64,000 nucleotides of DNA from Adiantum capillus-veneris (GCA_014529385.2 CM043948.1:19774951-19838950); one strand, 5' to 3'. Shown: positions 31,274-41,933, counted from the stretch's first letter. Notes: generated by a model not told the origin, from the sequence alone. Made by a program: numbers and translations.

Positions 31274-34200
31274 TCAGACCTCTCGTACATCTTCCTTGAC
31301 TTCTTCTTCACTGGATGATTCCAGAGCTTCATGTTCACTTTGATCTTCACATGTGTTTTTATCTTCTTCCTCATCAACATCTTCTAGATCATTGTCTCCT
31401 CTTCTCTTAAACATTTTAATCCTTTTTCCTGCAATGGGAATCTTTACTTCTGTACCATCTAGTTCAGACAATCTGTAAGTAGCATTTTTATGCACATGCT
31501 TTACAACATACGGTCCAAACCATCTTTTTGAGAACTTACGCATGACTGTGTGCTGGTTATCAAGGCTACTATCATACACTAAACCCCAGTCACCTTTGAC
31601 AATTGCTTTGCTCCTGAGTCGACGTCGCTTATCAAAATAGTCCTTGTTTTTCAACCTTGCATTTTTGAGTCGTTCTTTTGCAGCTTCAATGTCTCCAGGT
31701 CTTCTCTCTAGCTGCCTTATACGCAGTGCAAGGAGATCTTGCCTACTAAGTCCCTCTTGCCAAGGTAGTACATTCCATGTGGGAATTGTATCCTCAATTG
31801 GCATCACTGGCTTTTGACCATGCATTAGCTCCGCAGGCATGTAGCCAGTTACTGAGCTATGTGTTGTACGATCAGCCCATAAAGCATATGGTAACAATTT
31901 TGGCCACTCACCAACTCTTCCTTCGCAAGCCTTGGCCAAAGCTTTGATGATAGGAGGATGCCATCTTTCACTCTTTCCATTGCCTTCAGGGTTGTAAGCT
32001 GTAGTAACAGAAAGCTTGATCCCTAATCTAGAAAAGAACTCCCTTGCTTCTTCGGCATCCAGTTCACCTCGATATGCAGTGATTTTTTCCACACAACCAT
32101 AACGGCAAATCACCTCATCAAGAAGGAATTTGCACACAGCTTCTGTGGTCTTAGCTCTTAATGCTCTTCCTTCAACCTGGTTAGTTAGGTCCTCTCGTGC
32201 AAGAACCAAGTATCTCATCTGCCAGAGTCCTAAAGGAATCGTGACTAGATCCACAACCCATTTATAGTGCATGGCTAGTGGATATGTAGGGTGCAATCCA
32301 TCACGATGTCGAACATTTGAATACATTTGACAAGTTACACATGACTCTACAAACTGAGATACATCTTTATACATACCCTTCCACCAGTATTTTTCTTTCA
32401 ACTTGGAGAAGGTTGCCCACACACCCCTGTGTCCAGCCCATAGACTCTCATGAAACTCTTGCATGAGCTTTACTTGAGTCTCTTTTTTACATATAACCCG
32501 TTGTGGTGTAGCACCCTTTTGTTTAGGATGCTTCCACAAGTAACCATCCCTTAAAAAGTACCCATATGCTTTCCTGCGTATCCTCTTGGATTCTTGTTCA
32601 GACCAATCATCCTGTTTTGTTAGAGTACTCAAGTACCTTCCAATAGAAAGCCAATCACCTTCATAAAGATCTTTCAAGAAAAATTCAAGTGAATTAGTCA
32701 TGCAGACATTGTTACCTTTGACATGAGAGATAGAATAGAATTTTGTGCCTACATCATCTCCCTCATCAATCATTTGTGACTCATCTTCATACCTTGCCCT
32801 TGATAGCATACCTGCCACTGTATTGTCTTTACCTGCAATGTGCTTAAACTCGGGATATAAGGACTTAATGTAGGCAATCCACCGCAACATAGCAATGTCT
32901 GGTGTTGAGCAGCTTGTAATCATCCCAAGAAGTGGTAGACAATCTGTTTCTACAACCACACATGCACCAATTAGGTACTCTTTCCCACTTTTCAAGGTTG
33001 TAACCATACCCCATAACTCTCTCTTTATCTGTGGATAGTTTCTTTGACGAGCATTTAGTACCTTTGCTCCAAATCTTACCACATACCTGTGTCCTTCTTT
33101 GTCATCTTGCCCTATTGCCCATCCAATCCCTGTAGGACTGGTATCTACTGTCACAATCACTGGCCTTTGACACTCATAGTCTACCTTTCTCAAAGTCGTT
33201 GCTGACTGGAGTAACTCAATTAGCTTTTTCATGGATTTTACATGTGCTTCAGTCCATTTAAACTTTTGATTCTTTCTAAGCAGCTGATAAAGAGGATCAG
33301 CTACATGTGCATAATGTGGAATCCAAATAACATAGAAGACACATGCTCCCAGAAACCTTCTAACCTCAATGATGCTAGTGCATGTTTCTTTCATTCTTTG
33401 GATGGCATCTACCTTTGATGGACAAGGTTTCCTACCATATGGCCCGCACATGTGCCCAACAATGAGCACTTCTTTGACACCAAACATAGACTTTTTCCCT
33501 AACAATGTAAGATTCACTTTTTCCAACCTAGACAAAATTTTATCACAATCATTTATGTGATTTACCACAAACCTGCGACATCCCTTGAGATCCAAAGCTT
33601 CATCTTTGTCACTTTCTTCACATCCTTTGATAGGCAAATCATCAATGAAAGGCATTGTGATTTGAGGAATAAAGTCACGTAAGACCTTATTCATCCCATT
33701 CATCATATGTGCAACCGCGTTGGTTGCTCCCTGTGGCAAGGTACACATCCTTAACAAACCCAAAGGTGTCCTCATGGTTGTCAAGTCTCTGCTTTCGATT
33801 GCAAGCTGAAATTGATCATACCCTGAGTAGAGATCCCCCATTGAGTAGATTGCCCTCCTTGCAAACGCCTCTGCAAATTCATCCACAATTGGACCTGTAC
33901 CTACATTTGTAATTGTCACCTTGTTCACTGGTTGCATATCTTGGATGAAGCGTAGAGAACCATTCTTCTTTGGAACTGTGAACCACCTGTTTGAGTATGG
34001 AGCACAAGAAGGCTCCAAGATTCCCATTTTGATTTTCTCATTCAGTAGCTCTACTAACTTTGGCAAATGAGCCTTTGGAACCGGAATAGGCCGCAGATTC
34101 CAAGGCACATGAGGTATTGTGAAAATTACCATAAGAGCTACAATATAAGGATCAACACATCCTATCTCATGTGGCTCAAATGCAAAAGCCTTACCATGCT

Positions 34201-34678
34201 TTGAAAGCATTTCTTTGAAGCACTTTGTCTCCTCCTGTGTTAGAGACTCCTCGCAACCAATCTGCAACTCTTGAAAAGACTCCTTTGTGAAGGTATGCCC
34301 GATCTTTTTAGGATTCCGCAAACTTGGTTGTAAAGAAGCCTGTTCAATCTTTTCCCTGTTGTTGGGTGGTAAGGGGGAAGCTACTGGTTTCACCTTCTTT
34401 GCTACGCTCTTGTATTTAGTTTCAACATGGACTTCTGGGCCAACTGTTTGGATTTCTTTAAAGGCTTCTATTACTTGATACATTTCCATAGAGCAAACTT
34501 CCACAACTTCATTTTCAAGATGCAAACTAGACCTCATTATAGCATCAAGCTCACCCATAGTATCTACAAAAGAAACTTGTTCACACAAACCCAAAACATT
34601 TTCAGTAGGCTTTAGCAACCCACTCTTTTTCATACCTATTTGTAAATTATGCACATATTGCCTCTCATATCTCTTCAA
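31274..34678 (-). CDS. pol: pol B: uninterrupted RT-RNase H-integrase
   Basis: 1,134 codons. Order: pre-RT region (1-215), RT (about 220-420; catalytic FIDD at 344-347), RNase H (about 505-630; D512, E554, D579), integrase zinc finger (H743, H750, C780, C783), integrase core (D810, E904), GPY/F-like module (GPYVV at 1055-1059) and an acidic tail. Two catalytic positions are changed: residue 623, Asp in copy A, is Gly here (RNase H), and residue 869, where the second integrase Asp is expected, is Tyr in both copies. The first ATG used here follows a TAA at 34,703-34,705 that copy A lacks. So this longest frame is open but very probably not active. Confidence 0.92.
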   Translation of the reverse strand: MKRYERQYVHNLQIGMKKSGLLKPTENVLGLCEQVSFVDTMGELDAIMRSSLHLENEVVEVCSMEMYQVIEAFKEIQTVGPEVHVETKYKSVAKKVKPVASPLPPNNREKIEQASLQPSLRNPKKIGHTFTKESFQELQIGCEESLTQEETKCFKEMLSKHGKAFAFEPHEIGCVDPYIVALMVIFTIPHVPWNLRPIPVPKAHLPKLVELLNEKIKMGILEPSCAPYSNRWFTVPKKNGSLRFIQDMQPVNKVTITNVGTGPIVDEFAEAFARRAIYSMGDLYSGYDQFQLAIESRDLTTMRTPLGLLRMCTLPQGATNAVAHMMNGMNKVLRDFIPQITMPFIDDLPIKGCEESDKDEALDLKGCRRFVVNHINDCDKILSRLEKVNLTLLGKKSMFGVKEVLIVGHMCGPYGRKPCPSKVDAIQRMKETCTSIIEVRRFLGACVFYVIWIPHYAHVADPLYQLLRKNQKFKWTEAHVKSMKKLIELLQSATTLRKVDYECQRPVIVTVDTSPTGIGWAIGQDDKEGHRYVVRFGAKVLNARQRNYPQIKRELWGMVTTLKSGKEYLIGACVVVETDCLPLLGMITSCSTPDIAMLRWIAYIKSLYPEFKHIAGKDNTVAGMLSRARYEDESQMIDEGDDVGTKFYSISHVKGNNVCMTNSLEFFLKDLYEGDWLSIGRYLSTLTKQDDWSEQESKRIRRKAYGYFLRDGYLWKHPKQKGATPQRVICKKETQVKLMQEFHESLWAGHRGVWATFSKLKEKYWWKGMYKDVSQFVESCVTCQMYSNVRHRDGLHPTYPLAMHYKWVVDLVTIPLGLWQMRYLVLAREDLTNQVEGRALRAKTTEAVCKFLLDEVICRYGCVEKITAYRGELDAEEAREFFSRLGIKLSVTTAYNPEGNGKSERWHPPIIKALAKACEGRVGEWPKLLPYALWADRTTHSSVTGYMPAELMHGQKPVMPIEDTIPTWNVLPWQEGLSRQDLLALRIRQLERRPGDIEAAKERLKNARLKNKDYFDKRRRLRSKAIVKGDWGLVYDSSLDNQHTVMRKFSKRWFGPYVVKHVHKNATYRLSELDGTEVKIPIAGKRIKMFKRRGDNDLEDVDEEEDKNTCEDQSEHEALESSSEEEVKEDVREV

Positions 34679-34800
34679 ATCTTCAAGTTTTGTAAAACAT
34701 ACTTATCCATTCCTTGTTACCAAGGAGCTCATTGAGAAAGTTTCACCTATTTTTGGATCAGGCGAGACTCTTTTTCTTTCTATACCACTGCAATCCCGCT

Positions 34801-35307
34801 TTACAATGGTACTTGGCAAAAACCCATCATTTCTCTATGATCATGAAACTCTTTGCTTACCTTTGGTAGAGGATGTTCTCTGAGGTTGTCACGATTTCTT
34901 TCATGGTTTACACAAACTGTGAGAAATTGGACAGCACGTTTACCATCTTTGCTACGTATCCTAGCATATGCTGAAGCGCCGTCCATTACCTTTGTTTCCA
35001 TTCGAACTCCCACAATGTAGGGTTGTCCAAGGATGAGATGATATGAAGATGTATCCTGAACAAAGAAGTTTTGGTCAATCTTTACATCACCTATTGTCAC
35101 CTTCACACCTGAACATGATGCATACAATTCACTGGATGAATTGTTTGCCACTTTTACCATCCAACCATGATCTGTGTCCATTGGCCATTTGCACTTGTTG
35201 TAGAGACTCTTTGACATTATGTTTATTTCTGAACCATGGTCAATCAAGGCAACAAATGGCTCTTCAAGATCACCTACCTTGACCAAAGTTTCTGTAGTAG
35301 CCCTTGC
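34801..35307 (-). CDS. Protease of copy B (DHGS active site)
   Basis: Same structure as in copy A, with the presumed catalytic Asp codon at 35,239-35,241 in LIDHGSEIN and the ILGQP motif downstream. Differences from A are a few single residues (for example SSSELYASC for SSGELYAAC). The frame follows a UAG at 35,308-35,310 and ends at a TAA at 34,801-34,803. Confidence 0.85.
   Translation of the reverse strand, partial: ARATTETLVKVGDLEEPFVALIDHGSEINIMSKSLYNKCKWPMDTDHGWMVKVANNSSSELYASCSGVKVTIGDVKIDQNFFVQDTSSYHLILGQPYIVGVRMETKVMDGASAYARIRSKDGKRAVQFLTVCVNHERNRDNLREHPLPKVSKEFHDHREMMGFCQVPL
34819..34825 (-). promoter_or_regulatory. Candidate -1 ribosomal slip site, copy B
   Basis: GGGTTTT in the same phase as in copy A. 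Here a TAA at 34,703-34,705 in the pol frame would stop a shifted ribosome after about 40 codons. Confidence 0.5.
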
Positions 35308-36318
35308 CTAATGACTTCGTGAATAGTAACTCCTAGGAATATCTTCAACTTCTTCATCATCATTTGAGAAATGCACTTGCTTCACTCTCCCACTAGATTG
35401 GTAGCATCCTACCATAGCTCCATCATTCTCCTTATTTTGCAGTTGCATCCCTTGTGTCTTCAAGGTTTCCCCTTCAACCTGTGGACAAGAAACTTCAGCA
35501 AGGGTTTGCCTCTTTCTCTTGATGATGTCAATGATCTCCTCATGGAATTCACGCTTTGCAATGGCAAGAACTTCTCCCAGAGTAAACTCAATCTTGCTAT
35601 TCAAGATCCTTTCCTCCAAGACTTTCTTTAAATCTGTAGCAACCTCAATATCAGATTGTAGTTTATAAGTTGGGCCTTTTGTCTTACCTTTCGTTGGCAC
35701 TTTCTTCTTTCCTGTAGTAGACTCCTCCATGAGTACTTCAGGTGGAGATGCTCCTTGTGTTGAGGGTGTTTGAGAAGGCATTGAGTCGCTTCTTCCCCCA
35801 CTTCTAGAAGCTCTTTTTGATGGTCCTTCATCAGCATTCTCACGTCTGCGCTTCTCTTCTACAATTGCCTCATTTTGTTGGCATTTTGTAATGTAGGCAT
35901 GCACTGACAATGAGTCCACTGGATCATTCCATCCTGTTTCTAGACGTATGCAATCACCTGCTTCATGTAGAATCTCTTTTGTAAGCTTTCCCTTTTTAGC
36001 TAATTGCATGACATTTGGCCAAATTTGACCATGATGGTCACTCACCTCTTCATCACAAAAATGTTCAATTTTTACTCCATAAGTAGCTGCCTCAACTGAA
36101 GAGGTGGCATGCTTGGTTGCCATATCTTCAACTAAGGTTTGCATTCCCCCCTTCCCAAAGTTAGTTCTCAAGGGTAGACCTGTCTCTCTTAAGTGGATTT
36201 TACCATCCTTAAAAAAGACAACATCTTTTGACAAAGCTTCACTAAAATCATCACAATCCCTTCTTACATGGTCTATACTATCACACCAAATACATCTATT
36301 AACAAACCCTTCTTTGAG
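35308..36318 (-). CDS. gag: Nucleocapsid and gag-pro linker, copy B
   Basis: Same as 27,287-28,297, including the zinc knuckle (36,253-36,294), the two bounding UAG codons and the GPTYKLQSDIEVAT region. Only single-residue differences from A are visible (for example SCPQVEGETLKTQ for SRPQVEGETSKTQ). Confidence 0.85.
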   Translation of the reverse strand, partial: LKEGFVNRCIWCDSIDHVRRDCDDFSEALSKDVVFFKDGKIHLRETGLPLRTNFGKGGMQTLVEDMATKHATSSVEAATYGVKIEHFCDEEVSDHHGQIWPNVMQLAKKGKLTKEILHEAGDCIRLETGWNDPVDSLSVHAYITKCQQNEAIVEEKRRRENADEGPSKRASRSGGRSDSMPSQTPSTQGASPPEVLMEESTTGKKKVPTKGKTKGPTYKLQSDIEVATDLKKVLEERILNSKIEFTLGEVLAIAKREFHEEIIDIIKRKRQTLAEVSCPQVEGETLKTQGMQLQNKENDGAMVGCYQSSGRVKQVHFSNDDEEVEDIPRSYYSRSH

Positions 36319-37176
36319 CTATTGTCTTTGCCTAGGAAGTGGCCCTGATGGTTGGCCTTTTTCTTCAAGCTTTGCAAACTTCACCTTCAAGTCACGCATT
36401 CCCTTCACAAGCTCATCTAGCATGGACTCATCAAACTTAGGAGCGATAAAAGTAGGCTTTACCATTTTGTCAGAAGTTGAGGTGGAAGGACTTGTAGTGT
36501 TTACTACCATCTTGTCCCTTCTTCTTTGTGGTTTGGCAAGCAGTGAGACAGCACCTTCAACCTCATTCCAGTCGGTCTTTAGTCCTTGCTCAGCATCTTT
36601 ATCTTCAAAAAGAAGCTCCAATTTTTCTTGAAACTCTTTACCTGCAGCTTGTAAGAAAAGATCTGTCTTCTCTGCATCTAGTGTGGCCCTTTCTGTCCTA
36701 GTGAGTTGTGCATAGCACCGCTCAAATTCCCTAAGTAGCTCTGTTATTGATAGTCCTTGCTTTGGCTTGACTACCCATTCTAAGAATGTCCTTTTGGTCA
36801 CTCTCTCCGAGTCCTCCATGAAATATTCCTCCTTTAAAGCTACTTTGAGTTCTTCCCAATTTCTCCCATGCCCATCTTTAATTGCCCTAACATGCTCCCT
36901 AATTTTTGGAGCAACAACTAGCTCAAAGCTTTAAATCATCTCACCTTCTGACATGCGATGCAGCTCCATCTCCTTCACATACTCACATAAGTACTTGGTT
37001 ACATCTTTGCCATTGAACTGATCCATTCTGTTGACGACCGCTTGTATGGCCTTCGTTGCTGAAATCTCCCTTCTTTCAGTAGCATGTTGTTGTTGCATGA
37101 ACATTGCAAATGCTTGAAACATTTCCATTGTTGCTGGGTCAAAATGCATACCCTGTTGCTCAACATGATCACCCAT
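36319..37176 (-). pseudogene. gag: Gag capsid part, copy B, with premature TAA
   Basis: Homologous over its full length to gag A. A CAA-to-TAA change at 36,931-36,933 (in the MIQSFEL stretch of copy A) ends the protein after about 80 residues. The rest of the frame is open to the UAG at 36,319. Other changes from A are single residues (HRMSEGE for HRVSEGE, RCYAQL for RHYAQL). So copy B cannot supply capsid protein, whereas copy A can. Confidence 0.9.
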
Positions 37177-37209
37177 GGTTACCCACAAACTCTCACCCTA
37201 GCAGATTCG

Positions 37210-37223
37210 CGTCGGGTTCACCA
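37210..37223 (-). other. Primer-binding site, copy B
   Basis: TGGTGAACCCGACG on the minus strand, identical to that of copy A. Confidence 0.65.
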
Positions 37224-37229
37224 AAAATA

Positions 37230-39236
37230 TGTCGAGAAATTTGCGGTCTTGCTAGGAAAGCACCGGGCTTATGGCTATGAGATTTTGTGAGAGAACTCAA
37301 CAAAAACTATATGAAGGAGTTAAACCATAGATGCCATGAAGACTAGGGTTTGGAAAGAAGTGCAATCAAAGAAGACTCACTCTTCCTCTCTTGCACTCAC
37401 ACACACACAAAGAAAGAACGCAAAAGAGAATGTCAAAACAATACGAAGATGAAAACATCAAGGCTATGGTCATATCGTATCATGGGTAATATGAAAGGGT
37501 TAATGGATGAGTTAATGGCATTCAATCTTGGCTGACCAAATAGGCTACGAATTGTTCTTTGGAATTGTAGTTTTGTTCTTACCATAATATATATATTTTG
37601 TCTAGTGATTGGGATTGATTGTGTGTACAAATCCTTTTGGTTCATAGCAAGATAACTACGCTTACATCAAAAGAAAAATTATAGTCTATGACAGGTAGTA
37701 TGATGGGATCCGGTGATAGAAGTATTTCATTGAGCCTTTCAGGGCTGAAGAGAAACACTATACGTTGTTGAAAGTGTATTTTACGGCTAATCCATACGTT
37801 AATTCTAATAGATCGTACAGAGTGAAAGCGATAGAAATGACCATCATGTGGGTTATTCATCTAGGATAGTATGTGAGAAATGTAGATATGAGAGAAGTGA
37901 AGAGATGAGAAGTTTCCCTCCCAAGCCCTATTCTTGCCCGTAGGCAATAAGGATACTGCGGGGAGAGATGTACCTGTAGCAAAGAGAACCTAGAGAGGAT
38001 GAATTACTAAGAATGAGAGAGATAGGTTTGGTTAAGGAGATGAGATTAGATACATATATATATGTTGGATTAGAGATGAAAATGAAAACAACAAGAAATC
38101 AAGAAAACATCAATGTAGAACACATCTTACTTGAAACCCTTCGGCACCATTATTGATGGGAGAGAGAAGAAGAGTGGAGAATTCCACTTTGATTGATACA
38201 CCAAGTGTAAGACCTTCTTTGATTAGAGTTGATCTTCCAAGGTTAGCTTGTTGCAAGAATGGCTAGTCTTCTTCTAGGAAAAAGTGTAGGCTTGGGCTTA
38301 TGTTAATGGCTAAGTACAATTAAGCGTTACTACTCACTCCCTCAAGAAATCCTCTCATCAATGGCTTGAATGCTTGAGTTCCTTCCAAGGAAGAAGACGT
38401 TCTCTTTTATAGGTGAAGGGAACCCACAAGGGTTTACACAAGAAGAGAGGAGCCAGTGTGAACAGGAATTGGAAAAGTTGGAAATGAGCTGTCCCTGCAT
38501 GATGTGGGCAGACTGGGGTCCAATATTTTGATCATATCGCCTCAACCGTGGCTCCAAATTAAAAATTAAAAATATGGACAAAAACTCCAGCTCTTTAGCT
38601 ACGATTTTCATTTAAAAATCGTTTTCCAATTCGGATTGGAACCTTGTGTAAAAAATTCATCAAAATAGGGTCCATTTATGGCAGCAAAAGTCTTCATGTG
38701 GTCTCCTTAGCCTAGACTTTCATTTAATTCCAAAGGACACCTCATGCCATATGAAAGCATGACATTGCTCCTTGACAAAGTTTTGTAATCATGCTTGCAA
38801 TAATGCATTAAAATAAGTGTATCTTTGAAATCATGCCACCTAGTGTCCCACTAGGATTTGATGCTCTCCTAGTAGCTATATCAAAAGAAATATAAGAAAA
38901 GTATAAAAAATACATAGAATATATATATAGTGAAGTTTACCCTAGATATAGGATCTAGCTAGGGTGTGAGATGATAATGAAATAGTAGAAATAAAGTATC
39001 AATGCTTTTTGCCCCAAGTTAAAGAGGCGGAGCTATTGATGCTTTTCCCATAGTATTTTCTGATGGTAAAGTAAGGATAGGTTACCCTTGAGAAAAATAA
39101 TAGGATGAGATAGAAGACTTATTATTATACTTAAATATGCATATGTACATTATAGGAAGTATAATTATGTATCTAAAAAAATACAAGATAGATCTTGTAG
39201 CATGTGTTCCAACTATGTACGTGTCACAGCATGGCA
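37230..39236 (-). repeat. LTR 3 (5' LTR in element sense)
   Basis: 2,007 bp. The outer end reads CATGGCA where the other two have CACGACA, so two transitions spoil the terminal inverted repeat. The TATA box is at 38,404-38,411. Confidence 0.95.
38404..38411 (-). promoter_or_regulatory. LTR 3 TATA box
   Basis: CTATAAAAGAG on the minus strand. It would drive transcription of copy B. Confidence 0.7.
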
Positions 39237-39240
39237 GCGG
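39237..39240. repeat. Target-site duplication GCGG, right
   Basis: Matches 21,185-21,188. The sequence goes on with TCTCTTTG, as in the uninterrupted paralogue at 54,502. Confidence 0.75.
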
Positions 39241-39590
39241 TCTCTTTGAAAGGAAGTAGAAATGTTGTTGGTAAAGGCGAGCTAGATCCTCCACTTGTCG
39301 TAGGATGAGATCAGAGAAGGTGGCAGCAGCAATCTGTTGTTTTTCTATCCCTGGCTCGCATTGTCATACCTTCTGTTGGCAGCTGAAGTGCCTCGGCCAC
39401 TATATCCTTAGTGATTACCACTTCAACTTTTTGCCCTTGCTAATCTATGATCTAAGCCGATCCATCTTCTTTGATCGTGGATAACAATTCATATGCTTTT
39501 TGGAAATCCAGTCTGAGTGAAGTGTGGCTCATTTGAGTGCACTGGGTGGAAATGGTGCCAGATTTAGGCTTCAGACTCTAAAACAGTAGA
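39241..39590 (-). pseudogene. ORF-X, N-terminal part, copy 1
   Basis: The minus strand reads TSLRLDFQKAYELLSTI, a stop, KVEVVITKDIV and VEDLARLYQQHFYFLSKR before the array insertion. It is shorter than the paralogue at 54,490-54,909, missing a few codons near 39.34 kb. The protein family is not recognised. Confidence 0.6.
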
Positions 39591-40559
39591 CATTAAGGGA
39601 TTTTGAGTTTTTGACATCCAAATTTGATCAAACTACTGGACATGTGTCATGTAATAGATGTGTACAAGTGATAGGTGAAGTGAAAAGATGAATTTCAAGA
39701 CAAAATTGCAGAAAAGTAAATAATTACGATTATTTATAGCAATCACTTTTTTGCATGAAATGACAAGTTGATGACCTAAACATCTTTAATACATCTAGAA
39801 CAAGTCCTAAAATGAATTTGGTAAAGCTTGGTCATGTCGGCATCACTTCATGCTCTTGTCGACTCTTGAAATCACCGATTTTTGTGAGTACTTCGCTTGT
39901 AGAGTTGGTTGGTTACTTTTGAAGCCATGGACTTGTCTGTTACATAGTCTTGATGTTGCTCACCTAGTTTGGGCCCATTTGGAGTCAGTTTGACTTCATA
40001 TGTCAAATTTGACACTTTGTAGCCTTCGAGCTATTTTCTACTATTTGAGAGCTTGCCTCGACTATTTTCATGAAACCATCTAGGTACATTGTGTATAGAC
40101 CTCGTCTATAAGATGCCCGTGGAGTCAGAATTCAATTCTAGCATGTGGCAAAAACCTAGATTATTTACTTGGGACCCCCTCAACCCCTGCCAAATGGTCA
40201 TCTAACGATATGGAAATGTTCTATTATCAAGCGAGTCCAATTGTGTTGAGCTGACAAGCCGCTATGGTCAATTTTGTATCGTAGCAGTTTGTGTGCAGCT
40301 GGGATTTTAGGGTTTTTTCTTGAGCCTAGACTTGCTACCGGCCATATAGAAATGTTCTTTGATGTGTTTAGAACTTACCCCTCATACCTCGTCTGAGACG
40401 GCGCTGTAAATGGGCGATTGTGGACTCTGGAAATTGCGCGCGAAGAAGGCAGAAAGCTCTCTCCTCCAAGAGTGACTAGTGGAAATGAGGTGATTTTGGG
40501 CTACCTTTGATATCTATACTCTGACTTCCCAAACTATTTTTCCCCAGATTCCCCTGTTA

Positions 40560-40567
40560 GTCCTACT
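40560..40567. repeat. Target-site duplication of the MITE, left
   Basis: GTCCTACT; repeated at 40,786-40,793 and present once in the paralogue at 56,094-56,101. Confidence 0.9.
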
Positions 40568-40785
40568 CCCGGGGCGGTCCCTTTTTAGAATGTGTATGAT
40601 ATCACGTGAGTTAACCAGAGAGGATTATTAAAAGACCAAAATGTATAAAAATGTATACATACAAAGGGGGGTGGGGGTTTTTTAAATAGGCTCACAGTGT
40701 AAGTATAGTATGTATATTGGGGTATTATTAATTACCTCTTGAACGCACGTGATATAGGGGTCTTTTGATAAGTGACTGCCCTGGG
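40568..40785. mobile_element. 218-bp hAT-like MITE
   Basis: Terminal inverted repeats CCCGGGGCGGTC and CCCAGGGCAGTC (10 of 12 match), 8-bp duplication GTCCTACT, no coding capacity, and an exact empty site in copy 2. An 8-bp duplication with short terminal repeats is the hAT superfamily pattern. It would need a transposase made elsewhere. Confidence 0.88.
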
Positions 40786-41927
40786 GTCCTACTAGGCCGT
40801 GAAATCTACGTTCGACTCAAAAATTTCTTCAATCAAATTCTATTAGCTCATTCTGCAAGAACTTGCAAAAGCAGGCCTTGACGGCCTAATTTAAGCTTCC
40901 CGCTTCTATTTGTCGTCTTGATTGAAAATTTTTGCCTTGTTCTTCTGATCATCAGCCTATCTTCAGTTTATCCATCGGAGCTCATTTGCTATTTATTATT
41001 AATTTTTGGACTGTTAATTGAAAAACTTCAAAGAAAATAATAAAATGCACTAAAAAAGAAAAGTGAAAAATCAATAATTGAGAAAATCCATTGAAGAGCA
41101 CTATTTTATTTCTTTTTGGTAGATTTCTCCATTTTTAAGCTCCAATATCAAGAAAAATGATACAAACCAAAAAAGGCTATTCTTTAATGTATTTTCTGAT
41201 AGTATATACACTATTTACACTCATCAGGGAGATGTTGACAGTTAAAATTCTCCTATTGATGATTTTTTAAGGGCATTATTAGGTAATTTTACAAAAAATC
41301 ACACGTTAACATCCAACTTTTTCCTCCCTCTTCAAACACTACCCTTAATTACTGAAGTTCCCTTCTAGCCCTCCTAGATGGAGTACTCCGGGATGATTGT
41401 GTGTATGGGTTGAATAACTGTGTCTATGCATAGCCGTGGTTGGCTCTACCATGCTTTAAATATCAGTGCAAATCAAAGCAGTATGTCGTGCAAGAGTTGG
41501 GTCATGAGTAATTAACTCATTAGGAAGTGAATGGGGTATAGGAGGGCCTCTTTATTTGGCAGTTTAAGGGAATTCTTAAAGCTTAAGCCAAGTTTGACCA
41601 ATCCTAAAAGAGAGGGCAAAAAGGCCTATGCTGAGATTGTTTTAAAATCTATTTCCATATTTTGAATTTGAAAATTGTCTATTTAGTAACCCCCTGTCAA
41701 AAAAGCAAATTTCTATATTCTCTCACTGCATTCTCTCTCTAAAACATGAGTCAACTCTCTCTGTTTCTTTCCCCCCTTTTCTCTCATGTCACTTCCTCTT
41801 CCAACCATTAAGGAACATTCTTGGCTGCCTCTTTCTGAAAAAGTGCAGATCCTTCAAGGTTGCAGATATGTCCTCTCTCCCACTCTCTCTTCCTTTATTG
41901 TCTTTCTATCCCCCACTCCCTTGCTCC

Positions 41928-41933
<6 letters not shown>

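Larger units (their letters stand above)
21189..39236 (-). mobile_element. Tandem gypsy array: LTR-internal-LTR-internal-LTR
   Basis: Three 2,007-bp LTRs (starting 21,189, 29,209 and 37,230) enclose two internal regions, A (23,196-29,208) and B (31,216-37,229), giving a period of 8,020-8,021 bases. LTRs start TGTCG and end CGACA (TGGCA in the third). Gag, PR, RT, RH and INT lie in this order on the minus strand, the Ty3/gypsy order. By eye A and B differ only by scattered single bases, so the duplication is recent. GCGG flanks the whole array and not the inner LTR. This fits one insertion followed by unequal recombination between LTRs of sister copies. Confidence 0.95.
39600..41750. other. 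AT-rich stretch without a gene, copy 1
   Basis: No coding signal. It contains the MITE. The part at 39,640-39,760 is weakly similar to 47,640-47,750 (shared AATTACGATTATT), so it may be LTR-like. Copy 2 of this DNA is 54,910-57,100. Confidence 0.5.

Noticed and set aside
21184-39241. 5-bp target duplication for the tandem array
   Set aside because: Left five bases GGCGG and right GCGGT do not match. Only GCGG is shared, and the empty site supports four bases.
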